DNA of 64,000 nucleotides from Sporosarcina sp. FSL K6-1508 (GTDB taxonomy: Bacteria > Bacillota > Bacilli > Bacillales_A > Planococcaceae). The notes below the pieces were generated by a model. It worked only from the letters and a program-made list of their open reading frames with translations. It made no database searches and was not told the origin of the DNA. The stretch lies in contig NZ_JBBOXF010000001.1 in the NCBI RefSeq assembly GCF_038007465.1, positions 1,925,001-1,989,000 on the forward strand. The letters are read 5' to 3'. Shown piece after piece: positions 34,436 through 43,830 of this stretch. Numbering within the stretch: position 1 is the first letter of the stretch; the number at the start of each line of letters is the position of its first letter. The position numbers were made by a program, and so were the translations under genes.

Positions 34436-35612
34436 CATCATAGATAATGAAATACATTTTCTCAAATAGACCATCCAGCGAAGGTGCGACTTCGTGGTAG
34501 CCGGAGCGATAAGACTGAAAGCGCTCTCCTTTCGGGCTTATCGCGGGAGGCATCCACAAAGCGCCGAAGCGATATTAGCAGGAATTCTAATTCTATCCTC
34601 CTGTATTGGGACATTCGTTGATCCCATTCTCGGGTGCGGATTGTAGATCGCTTGGCGCTTTGGGGATACCTTTCGCCATAAGCCTGGATTAGCGCTTCAC
34701 ATCCAGTCTTACGGCTTCGGCGACCCCTTTTCCGCGCCTGCGCTAGGGGGTTCATTATCGAGAGAAATGTAATGTTGAGATGTACATGCCGAGATTATAA
34801 AGTGAGTACTAGTTGACACTACTTAGATTCAAGAAAGACGCACTGCAGGTTGCAGATTTCATCAAAGCTAATGAAATGCTCTTTCTCACATAGGCCATCC
34901 AGCGAAGGCGCGTCTTCGTGGTAGCCGGAGCGATAAGACTGAAAGTGCTCTCCTTTCCGGCTTATCGCGGGAGGCATCCACAAAGCGTCGAAGCGGTATT
35001 AGCAGGAATTCTGATTCATTCCTCATGTATGGGGACATTCGTTGATCCCATTCTCGGGTGCGGATTGTAGATCGCTTGGCGCTTTGGGGATGCCTTTCAC
35101 CGTAAGCCTGGATTAGCGCTTCGCATCCAGTCTTACGGTTTCGGCGACCCCTTTGCCGCGCCTGCGCTAGGGTGTTCATTATCGAGAGAAATGTGATTTT
35201 TAGATGTATATGCCGAGATTATAATGTGAGTACTAGTTGATACTACGTATATTCAAGAAAGACACACTCCAGATTGCAGATTTCATCACAGCTAATGAAA
35301 TACTCCTTTTCACATAGCCCATCCAGCGAAGGCGCGACTTCGTGGTAGCCGGAGCGATAAGAGCAAGGAGGGATGCAGCTCAATCCCTCCCAAGTGGTGT
35401 TCTTTCCGGCTTATCGCGGGAGGCATCCACAAAGCGCCGAAGCGATATTAGCAGGATATCTAATCCATTCATCCTGTATTGGGACATTCGTTGATCACAT
35501 TCGTTCGATTTATGGCACTCCAGGTTGCAAGTCTCATCATAGATAATGAAATGTGCTTTCTCACATAGACCATCCACAATGCGATATTAGCAGGATTTCT
35601 GATTCTATCCAT
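34436..35612. repeat. 424-bp tandem direct repeat array of paired inverted modules
   Basis: The landmark CCATCC(AGCG) occurs at 34471, 34895 and 35319, exactly 424 bases apart each time, and in truncated form at 35570. Each full unit has module A (for example 34476-34572) and module B in opposite orientation (34648-34746). Unit 3 has lost module B, and unit 4 keeps only its ends. Unit 3 also has a local change in the module A loop at 35361-35400. Confidence 0.85.
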
Positions 35613-35674
35613 TATAAAGCACCTATGCCGTATTCATTTGTTCAAAATATATAGTACGGTTGCCGAACGAATCG

Positions 35675-35704
35675 TTACAAAGGGCAGAAAATTTAGGTTA
35701 TACT
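35675..35704 (+). promoter_or_regulatory. candidate sigma-A promoter of pepA
   Basis: TTACAA at 35675-35680 and TATACT at 35699-35704 are 18 bases apart, about 30 bases before the pepA start. Confidence 0.5.
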
Positions 35705-35735
35705 AAAGAGTGTAAGAAAAAATGGGGGTAATTAA

Positions 35736-37247
35736 ATGAAAACGATAATTATGAATCCAGACTTTAGTAAGGTAGAAGCAGAAGTCCTCGTGATTGGTGT
35801 ACCTGAGCATCCAGAAAACGTGGAAGGGTGGGACGGATTTCTTAGTTCTTTCAGTCCACGCTTAACAGAATGGGTTAAATCCGGAGATATTAAAACTGAA
35901 TTCAAAAGTATTGTAAAAATGCCATCAGTTGAAATTAGTGGCTACGAACGTGTAATTTTCATCGGACTTGGTTTGCAAAAGGAATTGACTGAAGATCGGT
36001 TACGACAAGTATTTGCAGCAATCGGGAAAGCGCTTGCAAGCACGAAAACAACTTCAGCCGCTATTTGGACAGCTCCATTTACAAACGACAAGCTAACATG
36101 CGAAGATGTTGTTTTTGCTGCGTCGGAAGGAATTGGGCTTGGAATGTATAAGTTCGAAGGATACCGTACTGATTCAAATGAACGCGATGTTGCATTAGAA
36201 TCATTGTCATTTTTGTCAACAGCAGATGAAGATGCACTAAAAGCAGCATTCGAGGTAGGAACCGTGCATGCGCATGCGGTCAATGAAGCCCGTACGCTTG
36301 TCAATATGCCGCCAAATATTTTAACGGCGACTAAAATGGCGGAATACGCGCGCGATGTAGCCGAAAAATATGACTTTGAAATTGATGTGCTTGGCAAAAA
36401 AGAGATGGAAGAACTCGGCATGGGTGCCATTCTGGCAGTAAACAAAGGTTCAGTGGAGGAGCCTAAGTTAATTGTCATGAAGTACATGGCAACGGAAAAA
36501 TGGGAAGATGTTGTCGGCCTTGTTGGAAAGGGAATAACATATGATACCGGTGGTTATTCGTTGAAAACGAAAGACGGAATGGTTGGTATGAAAGGTGATA
36601 TGGGCGGTGCAGCTGCTGTTCTAGGTGCGATGACGATTATTGGCGAGTTACGCCCTGCAAAAAATGTTATCGCGGTCATCGCATCGACAGACAACATGGT
36701 TTCCGGAGATGCTTTCAAGCCGGACGATGTTATCACATCTCTAAGCGGAAAAACAATTGAAGTGCTAAATACAGATGCAGAAGGGCGTCTCGTTCTAGCA
36801 GATGCAGTTACATATGCCAAACAGGCTGGTGCAGACAGTCTGATTGACGTTGCGACCTTAACTGGCGGTGTCATTGTAGCGCTAGGAATGGATAAGACAG
36901 GGGCACTTACAAATGACGAAGGATTCTTTGAAGAGTTCATGCAAGCATCTATGGAAACGGGAGAGTTCGTTTGGAGGCTTCCATTGACGGAAAATGACAA
37001 GAAAAGACTTCGTAAAAGTGAAGTGGCAGACTTGAATAATTCCCCTGGCAGAGACGGCCATATGATTTTTGGCGGGGGATTTGTGGGTGAGTTTGCAGGG
37101 GATACACCTTGGATACACCTTGATATTGCAGGGACATCAGATGCCACGGCAGCACATGATTTAGGGCCAAAAGGCGCGACTGGTGTCATGGTACGTACCC
37201 TGGCGACATTTATTGAGCGAATGGCGGATACTGATATAGAAGGTTGA
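35736..37247 (+). CDS. pepA: leucyl aminopeptidase (M17 family) PepA
   Basis: A 503-residue cytosolic metallo-aminopeptidase that removes N-terminal residues from peptides. The M17 signature NTDAEGRLVLADA is present, as is the GKGITYDTGGYSLK metal-binding and catalytic lysine region. The N-terminal 160 residues form the regulatory domain of hexameric M17 enzymes. GGGGGTAATTAA precedes the ATG. This is the yuiE position in B. subtilis. Confidence 0.95.
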   Translation: MKTIIMNPDFSKVEAEVLVIGVPEHPENVEGWDGFLSSFSPRLTEWVKSGDIKTEFKSIVKMPSVEISGYERVIFIGLGLQKELTEDRLRQVFAAIGKALASTKTTSAAIWTAPFTNDKLTCEDVVFAASEGIGLGMYKFEGYRTDSNERDVALESLSFLSTADEDALKAAFEVGTVHAHAVNEARTLVNMPPNILTATKMAEYARDVAEKYDFEIDVLGKKEMEELGMGAILAVNKGSVEEPKLIVMKYMATEKWEDVVGLVGKGITYDTGGYSLKTKDGMVGMKGDMGGAAAVLGAMTIIGELRPAKNVIAVIASTDNMVSGDAFKPDDVITSLSGKTIEVLNTDAEGRLVLADAVTYAKQAGADSLIDVATLTGGVIVALGMDKTGALTNDEGFFEEFMQASMETGEFVWRLPLTENDKKRLRKSEVADLNNSPGRDGHMIFGGGFVGEFAGDTPWIHLDIAGTSDATAAHDLGPKGATGVMVRTLATFIERMADTDIEG

Positions 37248-37310
37248 TAGGCAATTGACCCCCTTCCTGCAGATTGATTTGAATAGGATAAGTGGGAAAG
37301 GGGAATGATT

Positions 37311-37562
37311 ATGCCTAGAGGTTTTCACGGTGGCGGCGGTCGTGGCCGCGGTTATGGTCACGGCGGCTTCGGTCGCGGTTTTGGTTTTGGTGAATTTGGA
37401 GGTCCTTTTATCGGGGGATTTGCAGGCAGTTTATTAGGTAGTGCATTATTCCCAGGGGGCGGATATGGCGGATATCAGTCTTATCAATACCCACCGTACC
37501 CATATCCATATCAGTACCCTGTATATCCGTATCAACCATACGGCTATTACGGGCCTTACTAA
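37311..37562 (+). CDS. Gly/Tyr/Pro-rich low-complexity small protein
   Basis: An 83-residue protein in three parts: a Gly/Arg/His-rich head (GGGGRGRGYGHGGFGRGFGFG), a short hydrophobic centre (GGFAGSLLGSALF), and a tail of YPYQYP-like repeats. It has no cysteine. Such composition is typical of spore coat, inner-coat or surface proteins in Bacillales, but no specific family is claimed. AAAGGGG at 37297-37303 fits the ATG at 37311 better than one at 37305. It has its own terminator. Confidence 0.7.
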   Translation: MPRGFHGGGGRGRGYGHGGFGRGFGFGEFGGPFIGGFAGSLLGSALFPGGGYGGYQSYQYPPYPYPYQYPVYPYQPYGYYGPY

Positions 37563-37568
37563 AAAGTA

Positions 37569-37613
37569 AAAAATACCTGTCAACCGAGTTTTCGGCTGGC
37601 AGGTATTTTTTTA
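37569..37613 (+). terminator. terminator after the low-complexity protein gene
   Basis: AAATACCTG and CAGGTATTT flank a GC-rich stem (CCGA/TCGG), followed by T residues. Confidence 0.85.
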
Positions 37614-37661
37614 AAGATAAGCGATTCAACTTAGGCCGTTGGCTAGATTCCGGCGCTTTTC

Positions 37662-38051
37662 TTAGTCTTCTTTCTGATGTGTTGAAGAATTCTTCGATTT
37701 TGCTTGTTTTACAACTTCAGCAAGATCATCCCCGACAGTAAGCTTTGTCGGCTTTACACCTGATATATAAGCTGCTCGGCTCATTAGATGTCCACCAATC
37801 GGAGAGGTAATAAACAGAAATGCAATTGCAAGAAGGAGTTGTATACTGAAATGTCCTTCTTTCAACCAAAAGTGAAAAAACACGCCTAACAGAATACTGA
37901 GCACACCGAGCGTCGCACTCTTAGAAGCAGCATGCGCCCTCGTATACACGTCCGGTAAACGAATAACACCAATGACTGTCACGATGGTGAAAACTATGCC
38001 AACGACGATTGTAAAGACAATGAGGATATTAGCTAGTACGATCACGCTCAA
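37662..38051 (-). CDS. mrpG: Mrp Na+/H+ antiporter subunit G
   Basis: A 129-residue membrane subunit with three hydrophobic helices and the MnhG/PhaG signature RLPDVYTRAHAASKSATLG. It is the last of seven subunits. The start is TTG at 38051, following AAGGAGAG, with GTG six bases later as an alternative. The C-terminal tail is longer and more charged than in the B. subtilis protein. Confidence 0.92.
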   Translation of the reverse strand: MSVIVLANILIVFTIVVGIVFTIVTVIGVIRLPDVYTRAHAASKSATLGVLSILLGVFFHFWLKEGHFSIQLLLAIAFLFITSPIGGHLMSRAAYISGVKPTKLTVGDDLAEVVKQAKSKNSSTHQKED

Positions 38052-38310
38052 TTATCTCTCCTTTCTCAATGAATTTGGAGAATGATACGGTTCCGATGAA
38101 TGACATAATCGCAATTAGCAAGATAACTTCCATGAAATATCCGGTATCGAATAAAATCGATAAGAGTGCGATTGCCGAAATGAGCATGACGCCGATTGCA
38201 TCCAGCGCAACGAGACGATCTGGAATAGAAGGACCGCGGTATACACGATACAAAAGACCGACAATTGATAGGATGACAAGAATGAGACAAATCCAAATGA
38301 ATGTCATCAT
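38029..38310 (-). CDS. mrpF: Mrp antiporter subunit F
   Basis: A 93-residue subunit with three helices and the RGPSIPDRLVALDAIG motif of MnhF/PhaF. It overlaps mrpG by 23 bases and mrpE by 4. Confidence 0.92.
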   Translation of the reverse strand: MMTFIWICLILVILSIVGLLYRVYRGPSIPDRLVALDAIGVMLISAIALLSILFDTGYFMEVILLIAIMSFIGTVSFSKFIEKGEIIERDRTS

Positions 38311-38786
38311 GCGCGGCTCACCTCCTTAATCGCTTTTTCAAATGAATTTTTAATGGAATCGATTGCATCCTCAACATCATCGACGTCAATGGCGTGTATA
38401 TAGAGCGTCTTTTGATCGTCTGAGACGTTTAGAACGATTGTTCCTGGAGTCAATGTGATCAGACTTGATAACAATGTAATCTCCCAGTCATGTTCAAGGT
38501 CAGTCGGCAAGGCGAAAATCATCGGTTGAATATCCATCTTTGGCCGTAAGACGACTTGGAGTACAGAAATATTAGACAAAGTCAGCTCTTTGAAGAAGAG
38601 GAGTGCTAACTTTAAAGTCGCCCACAGTCGCCAGATATACAGTCTGTCCGGGAAAAAACGTCTCGTCATAATGATCAAAAGCAAACCAATCAAGAACCCG
38701 ATGATGAATGTCGAAGCGGTGAATGAGGTGCTCATGAACATCCAGACGAGAGCGATGAAAAAGTTCAATAATAGTTGAAATGCCAT
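38307..38786 (-). CDS. mrpE: Mrp antiporter subunit E
   Basis: A subunit of about 159 residues with N-terminal helices and a soluble C-terminal domain containing TLTPGTIVLNVSDD and HAIDV, typical of MnhE. AAAGGAG is 9 bases before the ATG at 38786; an ATG at 38792 is too close to it. Confidence 0.92.
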   Translation of the reverse strand: MAFQLLLNFFIALVWMFMSTSFTASTFIIGFLIGLLLIIMTRRFFPDRLYIWRLWATLKLALLFFKELTLSNISVLQVVLRPKMDIQPMIFALPTDLEHDWEITLLSSLITLTPGTIVLNVSDDQKTLYIHAIDVDDVEDAIDSIKNSFEKAIKEVSRA

Positions 38787-38792
38787 CGTCAT

Positions 38793-40280
38793 CTACTCCT
38801 TTAACACCGCATCAATATAGATGGATGGTTGTAGTAATACGTCTGTTGCATCCGTCATGTAAGGAACGAGCCATTCAGTACCAACCCCGAACAGCACAGA
38901 TAGAATGACTAATGCAACAGCGGGCATCATCATCTTCCGATATGTCCGACGGTTTGTTTTCGGCAATTCCACAGTAGTGGGATCGCCCCAGAATGCATAG
39001 ATGAAAATACGGATGACAGATAATAGAACGACAAGGCTCGATGCGAGGATAACAATACTCCCAAAGACATGCCCGGCCTCGAATGCCCCTTTAACAATAA
39101 GAAGCTTTCCAATGAACCCGCTTAATGGCGGAATACCTGCCAGTCCAAATGCTGCGATTAAATACATCCAGCCTAAAGGAGCATGCGTTTTCATCAATCC
39201 ACCCATTTTACGTAAATTGGAGGTTCCAGTTACGTAAATGATGATGCCGATTAGAAGGAACAAGGCTCCTTTGATAAGCATGTCATGAATCAGATAGAAA
39301 ACAGCACCGGATACCCCGGACTCGTTCATTTGCGCAGCGCCGAATAAAATGACACCTACAGCAATTACAATATTGTAGATAATGATTTGTTTTAAATCGA
39401 AATAGGCGAGTGCGCCAATACAACCGGCAATGATTGTGAGCAGTGCCAATGCGGATAATAACCCATGAGTAAACCCGATATCATGAACGAAAAACAGTGT
39501 GTACGTCCGGATGATTGCGTAGATACCGACTTTAGTCAACAATGCGCCAAACAGTGCAAGCACGGGAACCGGTGGTGCCGCATAAGATCCCGGTAGCCAA
39601 AAGTAAAGCGGGAAAAGAGATCCTTTTACACCAAACACGATTAAAAAGAGAATTGCAATCACCGTGATGATGCCCGGCTGTCCAATCTCAGCGATTTTCA
39701 CTGAAATATCGGCCATATTCAATGTGCCGACAACGGAGTACAGATAAGCCACTGTGATAACGAATAATGCAGATGAAATGACATTGACGAGTATGTATTT
39801 AATTGATTCGCGAAGCTGTCTTTTCTCACCGCCCAGAACGATTAAAAGATAGGAGGCGATGAGCAGCACTTCGAAGAATACGAACATATTGAAAATATCA
39901 CCTGTTGTAAATGCGCCATTGATACCTGTAATCATGAATAGGATAGCGGGATAATAAAAGTAACGCTCCCGCTCTTCGCCAATTGCGGTGAAACTGTATA
40001 GCACAACAAAGAGTGTGATCAGGATTGTTGTTGTTACAAGTAATGCAGACAACATATCGGAAACCATAGTAATTCCGAACGGAGCCGGCCAACTCCCAAG
40101 TGTAAGTGCCTGAACGCCGTCTGCTTTTACTTTTGCAACTAGGAAAAGTGCGGCAACCAGGCTGATTAGCAGCCCGATACAAGTCAATGATCGCTGTACC
40201 TTGATATTCTCCTTGAAGAACAGAAGGAGAATAGCGAAAAGGAATGGCAATATGATTGGAAATAAAAGCAGATTAATCAT
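38793..40280 (-). CDS. mrpD: Mrp antiporter subunit D
   Basis: A large proton-translocating subunit of about 495 residues, homologous to complex I NuoM/NuoN. It contains the conserved acidic residue in the FFEVLLIASY helix and the lysine-bearing FGVKGSLFPLYFWLPGSY region. It overlaps mrpC at its start. AAAGGA fits the ATG at 40280; one at 40289 overlaps the site. Confidence 0.93.
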   Translation of the reverse strand: MINLLLFPIILPFLFAILLLFFKENIKVQRSLTCIGLLISLVAALFLVAKVKADGVQALTLGSWPAPFGITMVSDMLSALLVTTTILITLFVVLYSFTAIGEERERYFYYPAILFMITGINGAFTTGDIFNMFVFFEVLLIASYLLIVLGGEKRQLRESIKYILVNVISSALFVITVAYLYSVVGTLNMADISVKIAEIGQPGIITVIAILFLIVFGVKGSLFPLYFWLPGSYAAPPVPVLALFGALLTKVGIYAIIRTYTLFFVHDIGFTHGLLSALALLTIIAGCIGALAYFDLKQIIIYNIVIAVGVILFGAAQMNESGVSGAVFYLIHDMLIKGALFLLIGIIIYVTGTSNLRKMGGLMKTHAPLGWMYLIAAFGLAGIPPLSGFIGKLLIVKGAFEAGHVFGSIVILASSLVVLLSVIRIFIYAFWGDPTTVELPKTNRRTYRKMMMPAVALVILSVLFGVGTEWLVPYMTDATDVLLQPSIYIDAVLKE

Positions 40281-40614
40281 GTTCGTCATTTCCTTTCATG
40301 AGGTTCATGTCATCAGTCTGATGTTCAGCATACGTACGGTAGGCTAAAACTAGGATGAATGCAGTAACACCGAAGCTAATTACAATCGCCGTTAAAATTA
40401 AAGCCTGCGGCAAGGGATCTGCATAGTCAGTTACCCCTTCCGCTAAGACCGGTGGAGATGCACCACTTAGACCGCCCATCGTAAGGACGAGCAAATGAAC
40501 ACCATGACTCAACAAGCCAGTCCCGAGTATGATTTTCAGGAGGCTTCTGGATAGTATCAAATAGACAGCTGCCATGAAAAGGATTCCGATGACGATAGCC
40601 ATTACAAATTCCAT
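40273..40614 (-). CDS. mrpC: Mrp antiporter subunit C
   Basis: A 113-residue subunit with three helices, homologous to NuoK. It has the LSRSLLKIILGTGLLSHGVHL and DPLPQALILTAIVI segments of MnhC. It shares a start/stop overlap with mrpB. Confidence 0.93.
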   Translation of the reverse strand: MEFVMAIVIGILFMAAVYLILSRSLLKIILGTGLLSHGVHLLVLTMGGLSGASPPVLAEGVTDYADPLPQALILTAIVISFGVTAFILVLAYRTYAEHQTDDMNLMKGNDEHD

Positions 40615-41036
40615 TAGGCATCCCCTCCAATCGTTTGAATCATCGTAACAGCTGCACCTACGACGACAAGGTAGACACCCGCATCAAAAATCATCGCTGT
40701 ATGAAGGGAAGTTGTTCCGAACAACGGCAACGTAAAATCATCGAAAGCGTGTGTGAAGAACGGAACGTTAAAAAAGATTGAGCCTGCAGCTGTTCCTAGT
40801 GAAAGCAATAAGCCGATACCTGTCACAATTGTAAAGTTGAAAGGCAAAGCTTGTTGCACCGTTTTTAAATCGAAGGCGAGCAGGAGAAGAACAATTGCTC
40901 CAGTTGTAAGCAGCCCACCAACAAATCCGCCTCCGGGTGTATAGTGTCCTGCAAAGAAAATATGGATTGAAAAAAGGAAAATAATGAAGAATACGATCTT
41001 TGTTGTCGTTTGTAAGATGACATCATTTGTTTTCAT
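40614..41036 (-). CDS. mrpB: Mrp antiporter subunit B
   Basis: A 140-residue membrane subunit with the FFAGHYTPGGGFVGGLL motif of MnhB. About four helices are present. It overlaps mrpA and mrpC. Confidence 0.93.
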   Translation of the reverse strand: MKTNDVILQTTTKIVFFIIFLFSIHIFFAGHYTPGGGFVGGLLTTGAIVLLLLAFDLKTVQQALPFNFTIVTGIGLLLSLGTAAGSIFFNVPFFTHAFDDFTLPLFGTTSLHTAMIFDAGVYLVVVGAAVTMIQTIGGDA

Positions 41037-43434
41037 CCGTATTCTCCCCCTTTCTTGACAACTTCAGACGAATCATAGCAAGTACTGCGATTCCAGCGAT
41101 TGATAGAACTGCAATTTCAAACAATGTATCAAATCCGCGGTAATCTACGAGAATGACGTTGACGATATTACCGCCGCCCGCTTCTGTTGCAACTGTATCT
41201 TTGTAATACTGCGATATAGATGGAATCAGTTTTTGTGAATGGGCAGATAATGCAACGAGTGTGACCGTGATTCCGACTCCGGCCGCGATAATCAGATTCC
41301 CAAGCTTATTGCGCTTTGTTTGGCCGTGATTACTAAGCGACGGCAAATGCTTAAAGGCTAACAAGAACAAGGCAACTGATATCGTTTCAATGACGAGCTG
41401 TGTAAGTGCCAAATCGGGTGCCTTGAAAATAACGAAGAACAAAGCAACCGAATACCCAACGCCACCAAGTGCGATAATTGCAGACAGTCTTGTCTTGGCA
41501 AGCAGAACCATACAAACTGCGATAATCAGAACAATAGCGGTCAGGACACCGTATAAGTTTACCGGTGCAAAACTGTCCATATCGACAACGAAAGCTTCTT
41601 TAATGAATAGCGTCGCAGCTGTAATTGAAGCAATAAATGCAAACATATACATTAAATATGTGCGGATTAAACCTGTCATATAGAAGCGGGAAATACGGTT
41701 CATTCCGCTTTCACTAAATAACATGGCTGAATCATACAGAGCATTCAACGACAAGTATTCCGGCTGGATGTCATATAGTTTTTGCCATCTTGCCATTGTT
41801 AGGAATAAGACAATCCCGACTCCGACAAGTGAAACCGTCATCCACAATTCCGGAGCGTCAAAGCCATGCCAAGCCATTACGTGAACAGCGACTTCCGAAG
41901 GATGACTGTACAAACCAGGTTGGACAGCCATCACAGCGGGTTTCACAAACCATTTCCCAATCAGATTCGGGATGAAGAAGATGCCAACTACTAACGCCGC
42001 GAGAATAACGGGAGATACAAGCATCCCGATAGGTGCTTCATGCGGTTTATGCGGTAGTGGTTCGCTTTTTCGTTGACCTGCGAATGTCTTGAATACAAAG
42101 TAAAAGCTATAGACGAATGTGAATACACTGGCAATCCAAGCGATAACAGGGAAGACGATTCCCCATGTCGCAAAGTTGAACAGTTCAAAATGGCGAATTG
42201 CCAACATCGATTGAAGGAACATTTCCTTACTCAGGAAGCCGTTGAATGGCGGCAGGCCTGCCATCGACATCGATCCGATGAATGCGACCGTGAAGCTGAC
42301 TGGCATAATACTCATTAACCCGCCGAGTTTCCGGATATCCCGAGTACCGGTTTCATGATCGACAATACCCGCAATCATGAACAAACTACCCTTAAAGGTC
42401 GCGTGGTTAATCAAATGAAAGATTGCTGCGAATGTCGCGAATTTAAAAATCGGATCATCGGAGTGATAGGCAAGCGCACCTGCGCCAAGTAGAGACATGA
42501 TGAGTCCTAACTGGCTGACTGTTGAAAAAGCAAGAATCGCTTTTAAATCGGTTTGTTTCACTGCGAAAATCGAGCCCCAGAACAGTGTCAAAAGTCCAAT
42601 CCCTGTAACGAGCCAGATCCATACTTCAGAAACGGCAAAAATAGGCGTGAACCGAGCAACAAGGTAGAGACCAGCTTTAACCATTGTTGCTGAGTGTAGA
42701 TAGGCACTGACTGGTGTAGGCGCTTCCATTGCATCCGGAAGCCAAATATGGAACGGGAACTGTGCTGATTTCGTAAATGCACCAAGCAACACGAGAACGA
42801 GCGCCAGCGTAAAGAATTCATGCCCTATAAAAGTTGGAGCATTGGCGATAAGTTCACGGATAGAAAACGTATCTCCCATAATGCCTAACAGAATGAATCC
42901 TCCAAGCATCATCAGCCCGCCAAATACGGTGATCATCATCGATTTCAATGCACCAAATCGTGAACCATCACGCGTATTCCAATAGCCGATAAGCAAGAAT
43001 GAGGAAATGGACGTTAATTCCCAGAACAAGTAGAGGGAAATAACATTGTCTGACTGCACGACTCCAAGCATCGCGCTCATGAAAATAAGTAGATAGACGT
43101 AGAAGTTATTTAGTTTCTCACGATTTTTATCGAGATAGAAGATAGAGTACAGTACAACTAATGCACCAATCCCTGTTATTAGTAATGTAAATAACAGACT
43201 AAGTCCATCAATATAGGAAACAAATGAAATGCCGAGAGACGGAATCCACTGCAACTCTGATAGTGCATGTCCACCGTCCATTGTCGTCGTGATGAATCCG
43301 GTGTAATAAATGAATAGGGCGATAGGGACTAATAAGACGAACCACCCAGTATGTATGGCTTTCAGTTTCCTGAAAAGGAGCGGAACGAAAAGGGCAACCA
43401 CAATTGGTAGAAAAATCAATAACACGAATTCCAA
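41023..43434 (-). CDS. mrpA: Mrp antiporter subunit A
   Basis: The 804-residue largest subunit, homologous to complex I NuoL with an NuoJ-like C-terminal part. It carries the SLYLFWELTSISSFLLIGYW helix with its key glutamate, and FTKSAQFPFHIWLPDAMEAPT with the proton-channel lysine. The TTG at 43434 follows AAGGAGG and matches the family N-terminus; the in-frame extension to 43524 has no support. The Mrp complex exchanges cytoplasmic sodium for protons and supports alkaline pH and salt tolerance. Its promoter and leader lie at 43609-43726. Confidence 0.93.
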   Translation of the reverse strand: MEFVLLIFLPIVVALFVPLLFRKLKAIHTGWFVLLVPIALFIYYTGFITTTMDGGHALSELQWIPSLGISFVSYIDGLSLLFTLLITGIGALVVLYSIFYLDKNREKLNNFYVYLLIFMSAMLGVVQSDNVISLYLFWELTSISSFLLIGYWNTRDGSRFGALKSMMITVFGGLMMLGGFILLGIMGDTFSIRELIANAPTFIGHEFFTLALVLVLLGAFTKSAQFPFHIWLPDAMEAPTPVSAYLHSATMVKAGLYLVARFTPIFAVSEVWIWLVTGIGLLTLFWGSIFAVKQTDLKAILAFSTVSQLGLIMSLLGAGALAYHSDDPIFKFATFAAIFHLINHATFKGSLFMIAGIVDHETGTRDIRKLGGLMSIMPVSFTVAFIGSMSMAGLPPFNGFLSKEMFLQSMLAIRHFELFNFATWGIVFPVIAWIASVFTFVYSFYFVFKTFAGQRKSEPLPHKPHEAPIGMLVSPVILAALVVGIFFIPNLIGKWFVKPAVMAVQPGLYSHPSEVAVHVMAWHGFDAPELWMTVSLVGVGIVLFLTMARWQKLYDIQPEYLSLNALYDSAMLFSESGMNRISRFYMTGLIRTYLMYMFAFIASITAATLFIKEAFVVDMDSFAPVNLYGVLTAIVLIIAVCMVLLAKTRLSAIIALGGVGYSVALFFVIFKAPDLALTQLVIETISVALFLLAFKHLPSLSNHGQTKRNKLGNLIIAAGVGITVTLVALSAHSQKLIPSISQYYKDTVATEAGGGNIVNVILVDYRGFDTLFEIAVLSIAGIAVLAMIRLKLSRKGENTDENK

Positions 43435-43697
43435 GAAAATCCTCCTTCCTAATAAATGAACCATTTTATGTGTAAACGCGATACTTTTGCTAAAGGGGCC
43501 CAATAGCCAATGGTTGTCTTCCATTCACACATTAGTTTTCAGCGCTGGCGCGGCAAATTAAAAAATTGTCACTATCAGCTTAGCTTGCCTTCCTCTCATA
43601 GTTTTAATCAAAAAATAAAAAAAGTCCATCACGAAAGGGCATAGATACCCCCTTGTGACAGACTCCTCCAAGTACGTTCAATTATTTGATTGAAACA
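43435..43697 (-). other. 5' leader of the mrp operon
   Basis: About 250 bases separate the candidate promoter from the mrpA start. The first part holds a terminator hairpin (43611-43663). The remainder (43435-43608) shows no gene; its in-frame extension of mrpA lacks a ribosome binding site. Confidence 0.5.
43611..43663 (-). terminator. intrinsic terminator inside the mrp leader
   Basis: On the minus strand GTCTGTCACAAGGG (from 43663) pairs with CCCTTTCGTGATGGAC (to 43624), followed by a T-rich tail read from the A-run at 43611-43623. It is upstream of mrpA on the same strand, so it looks like an attenuator or the end of a short RNA. Confidence 0.75.
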
Positions 43698-43726
43698 ACT
43701 ATATCATAGCTTATGAAAATTGTCTA
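43698..43726 (-). promoter_or_regulatory. candidate sigma-A promoter of the mrp leader
   Basis: On the minus strand TAGACA (43726-43721) and TATAGT (43703-43698) are 17 bases apart. Transcription would begin near 43690 and meet the terminator after about 30 bases. Confidence 0.6.
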
Positions 43727-43830
43727 ATTGGAAAATAGTAACCATTCAGTCCTTCCAGGCTTGGTTGCTTAATCAGACTCTCTTCTTATATCATAGAAAC
43801 GAAGAACTATTTAGAAGCTTGAGGTGTGCA

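Larger units (their letters stand above)
34141..35674. other. gene-free 1.5-kb intergenic region filled by repeats
   Basis: Between divergent yuiD and pepA no credible gene was found. The space is taken up by a solitary hairpin module (34303-34410) and a 424-bp tandem array (about 34436-35612). Two minus-strand frames of 97 codons come from equivalent parts of the array and change amino acids freely between copies, so they are not counted as genes. Confidence 0.75.

Noticed and set aside
34462..35179. Two 97-codon minus-strand frames (34462-34755 and 34886-35179)
   Set aside because: They lie in equivalent parts of the 424-bp array. Differences between them change amino acids freely (for example Pro/Thr, Tyr/His, Arg/Met), there is no ribosome binding site, and they match only the repeat.
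34303..35612. CRISPR array
   Set aside because: Units are 424 bases long, contain inverted modules and have no short identical repeats with unique spacers, and no cas genes are near.
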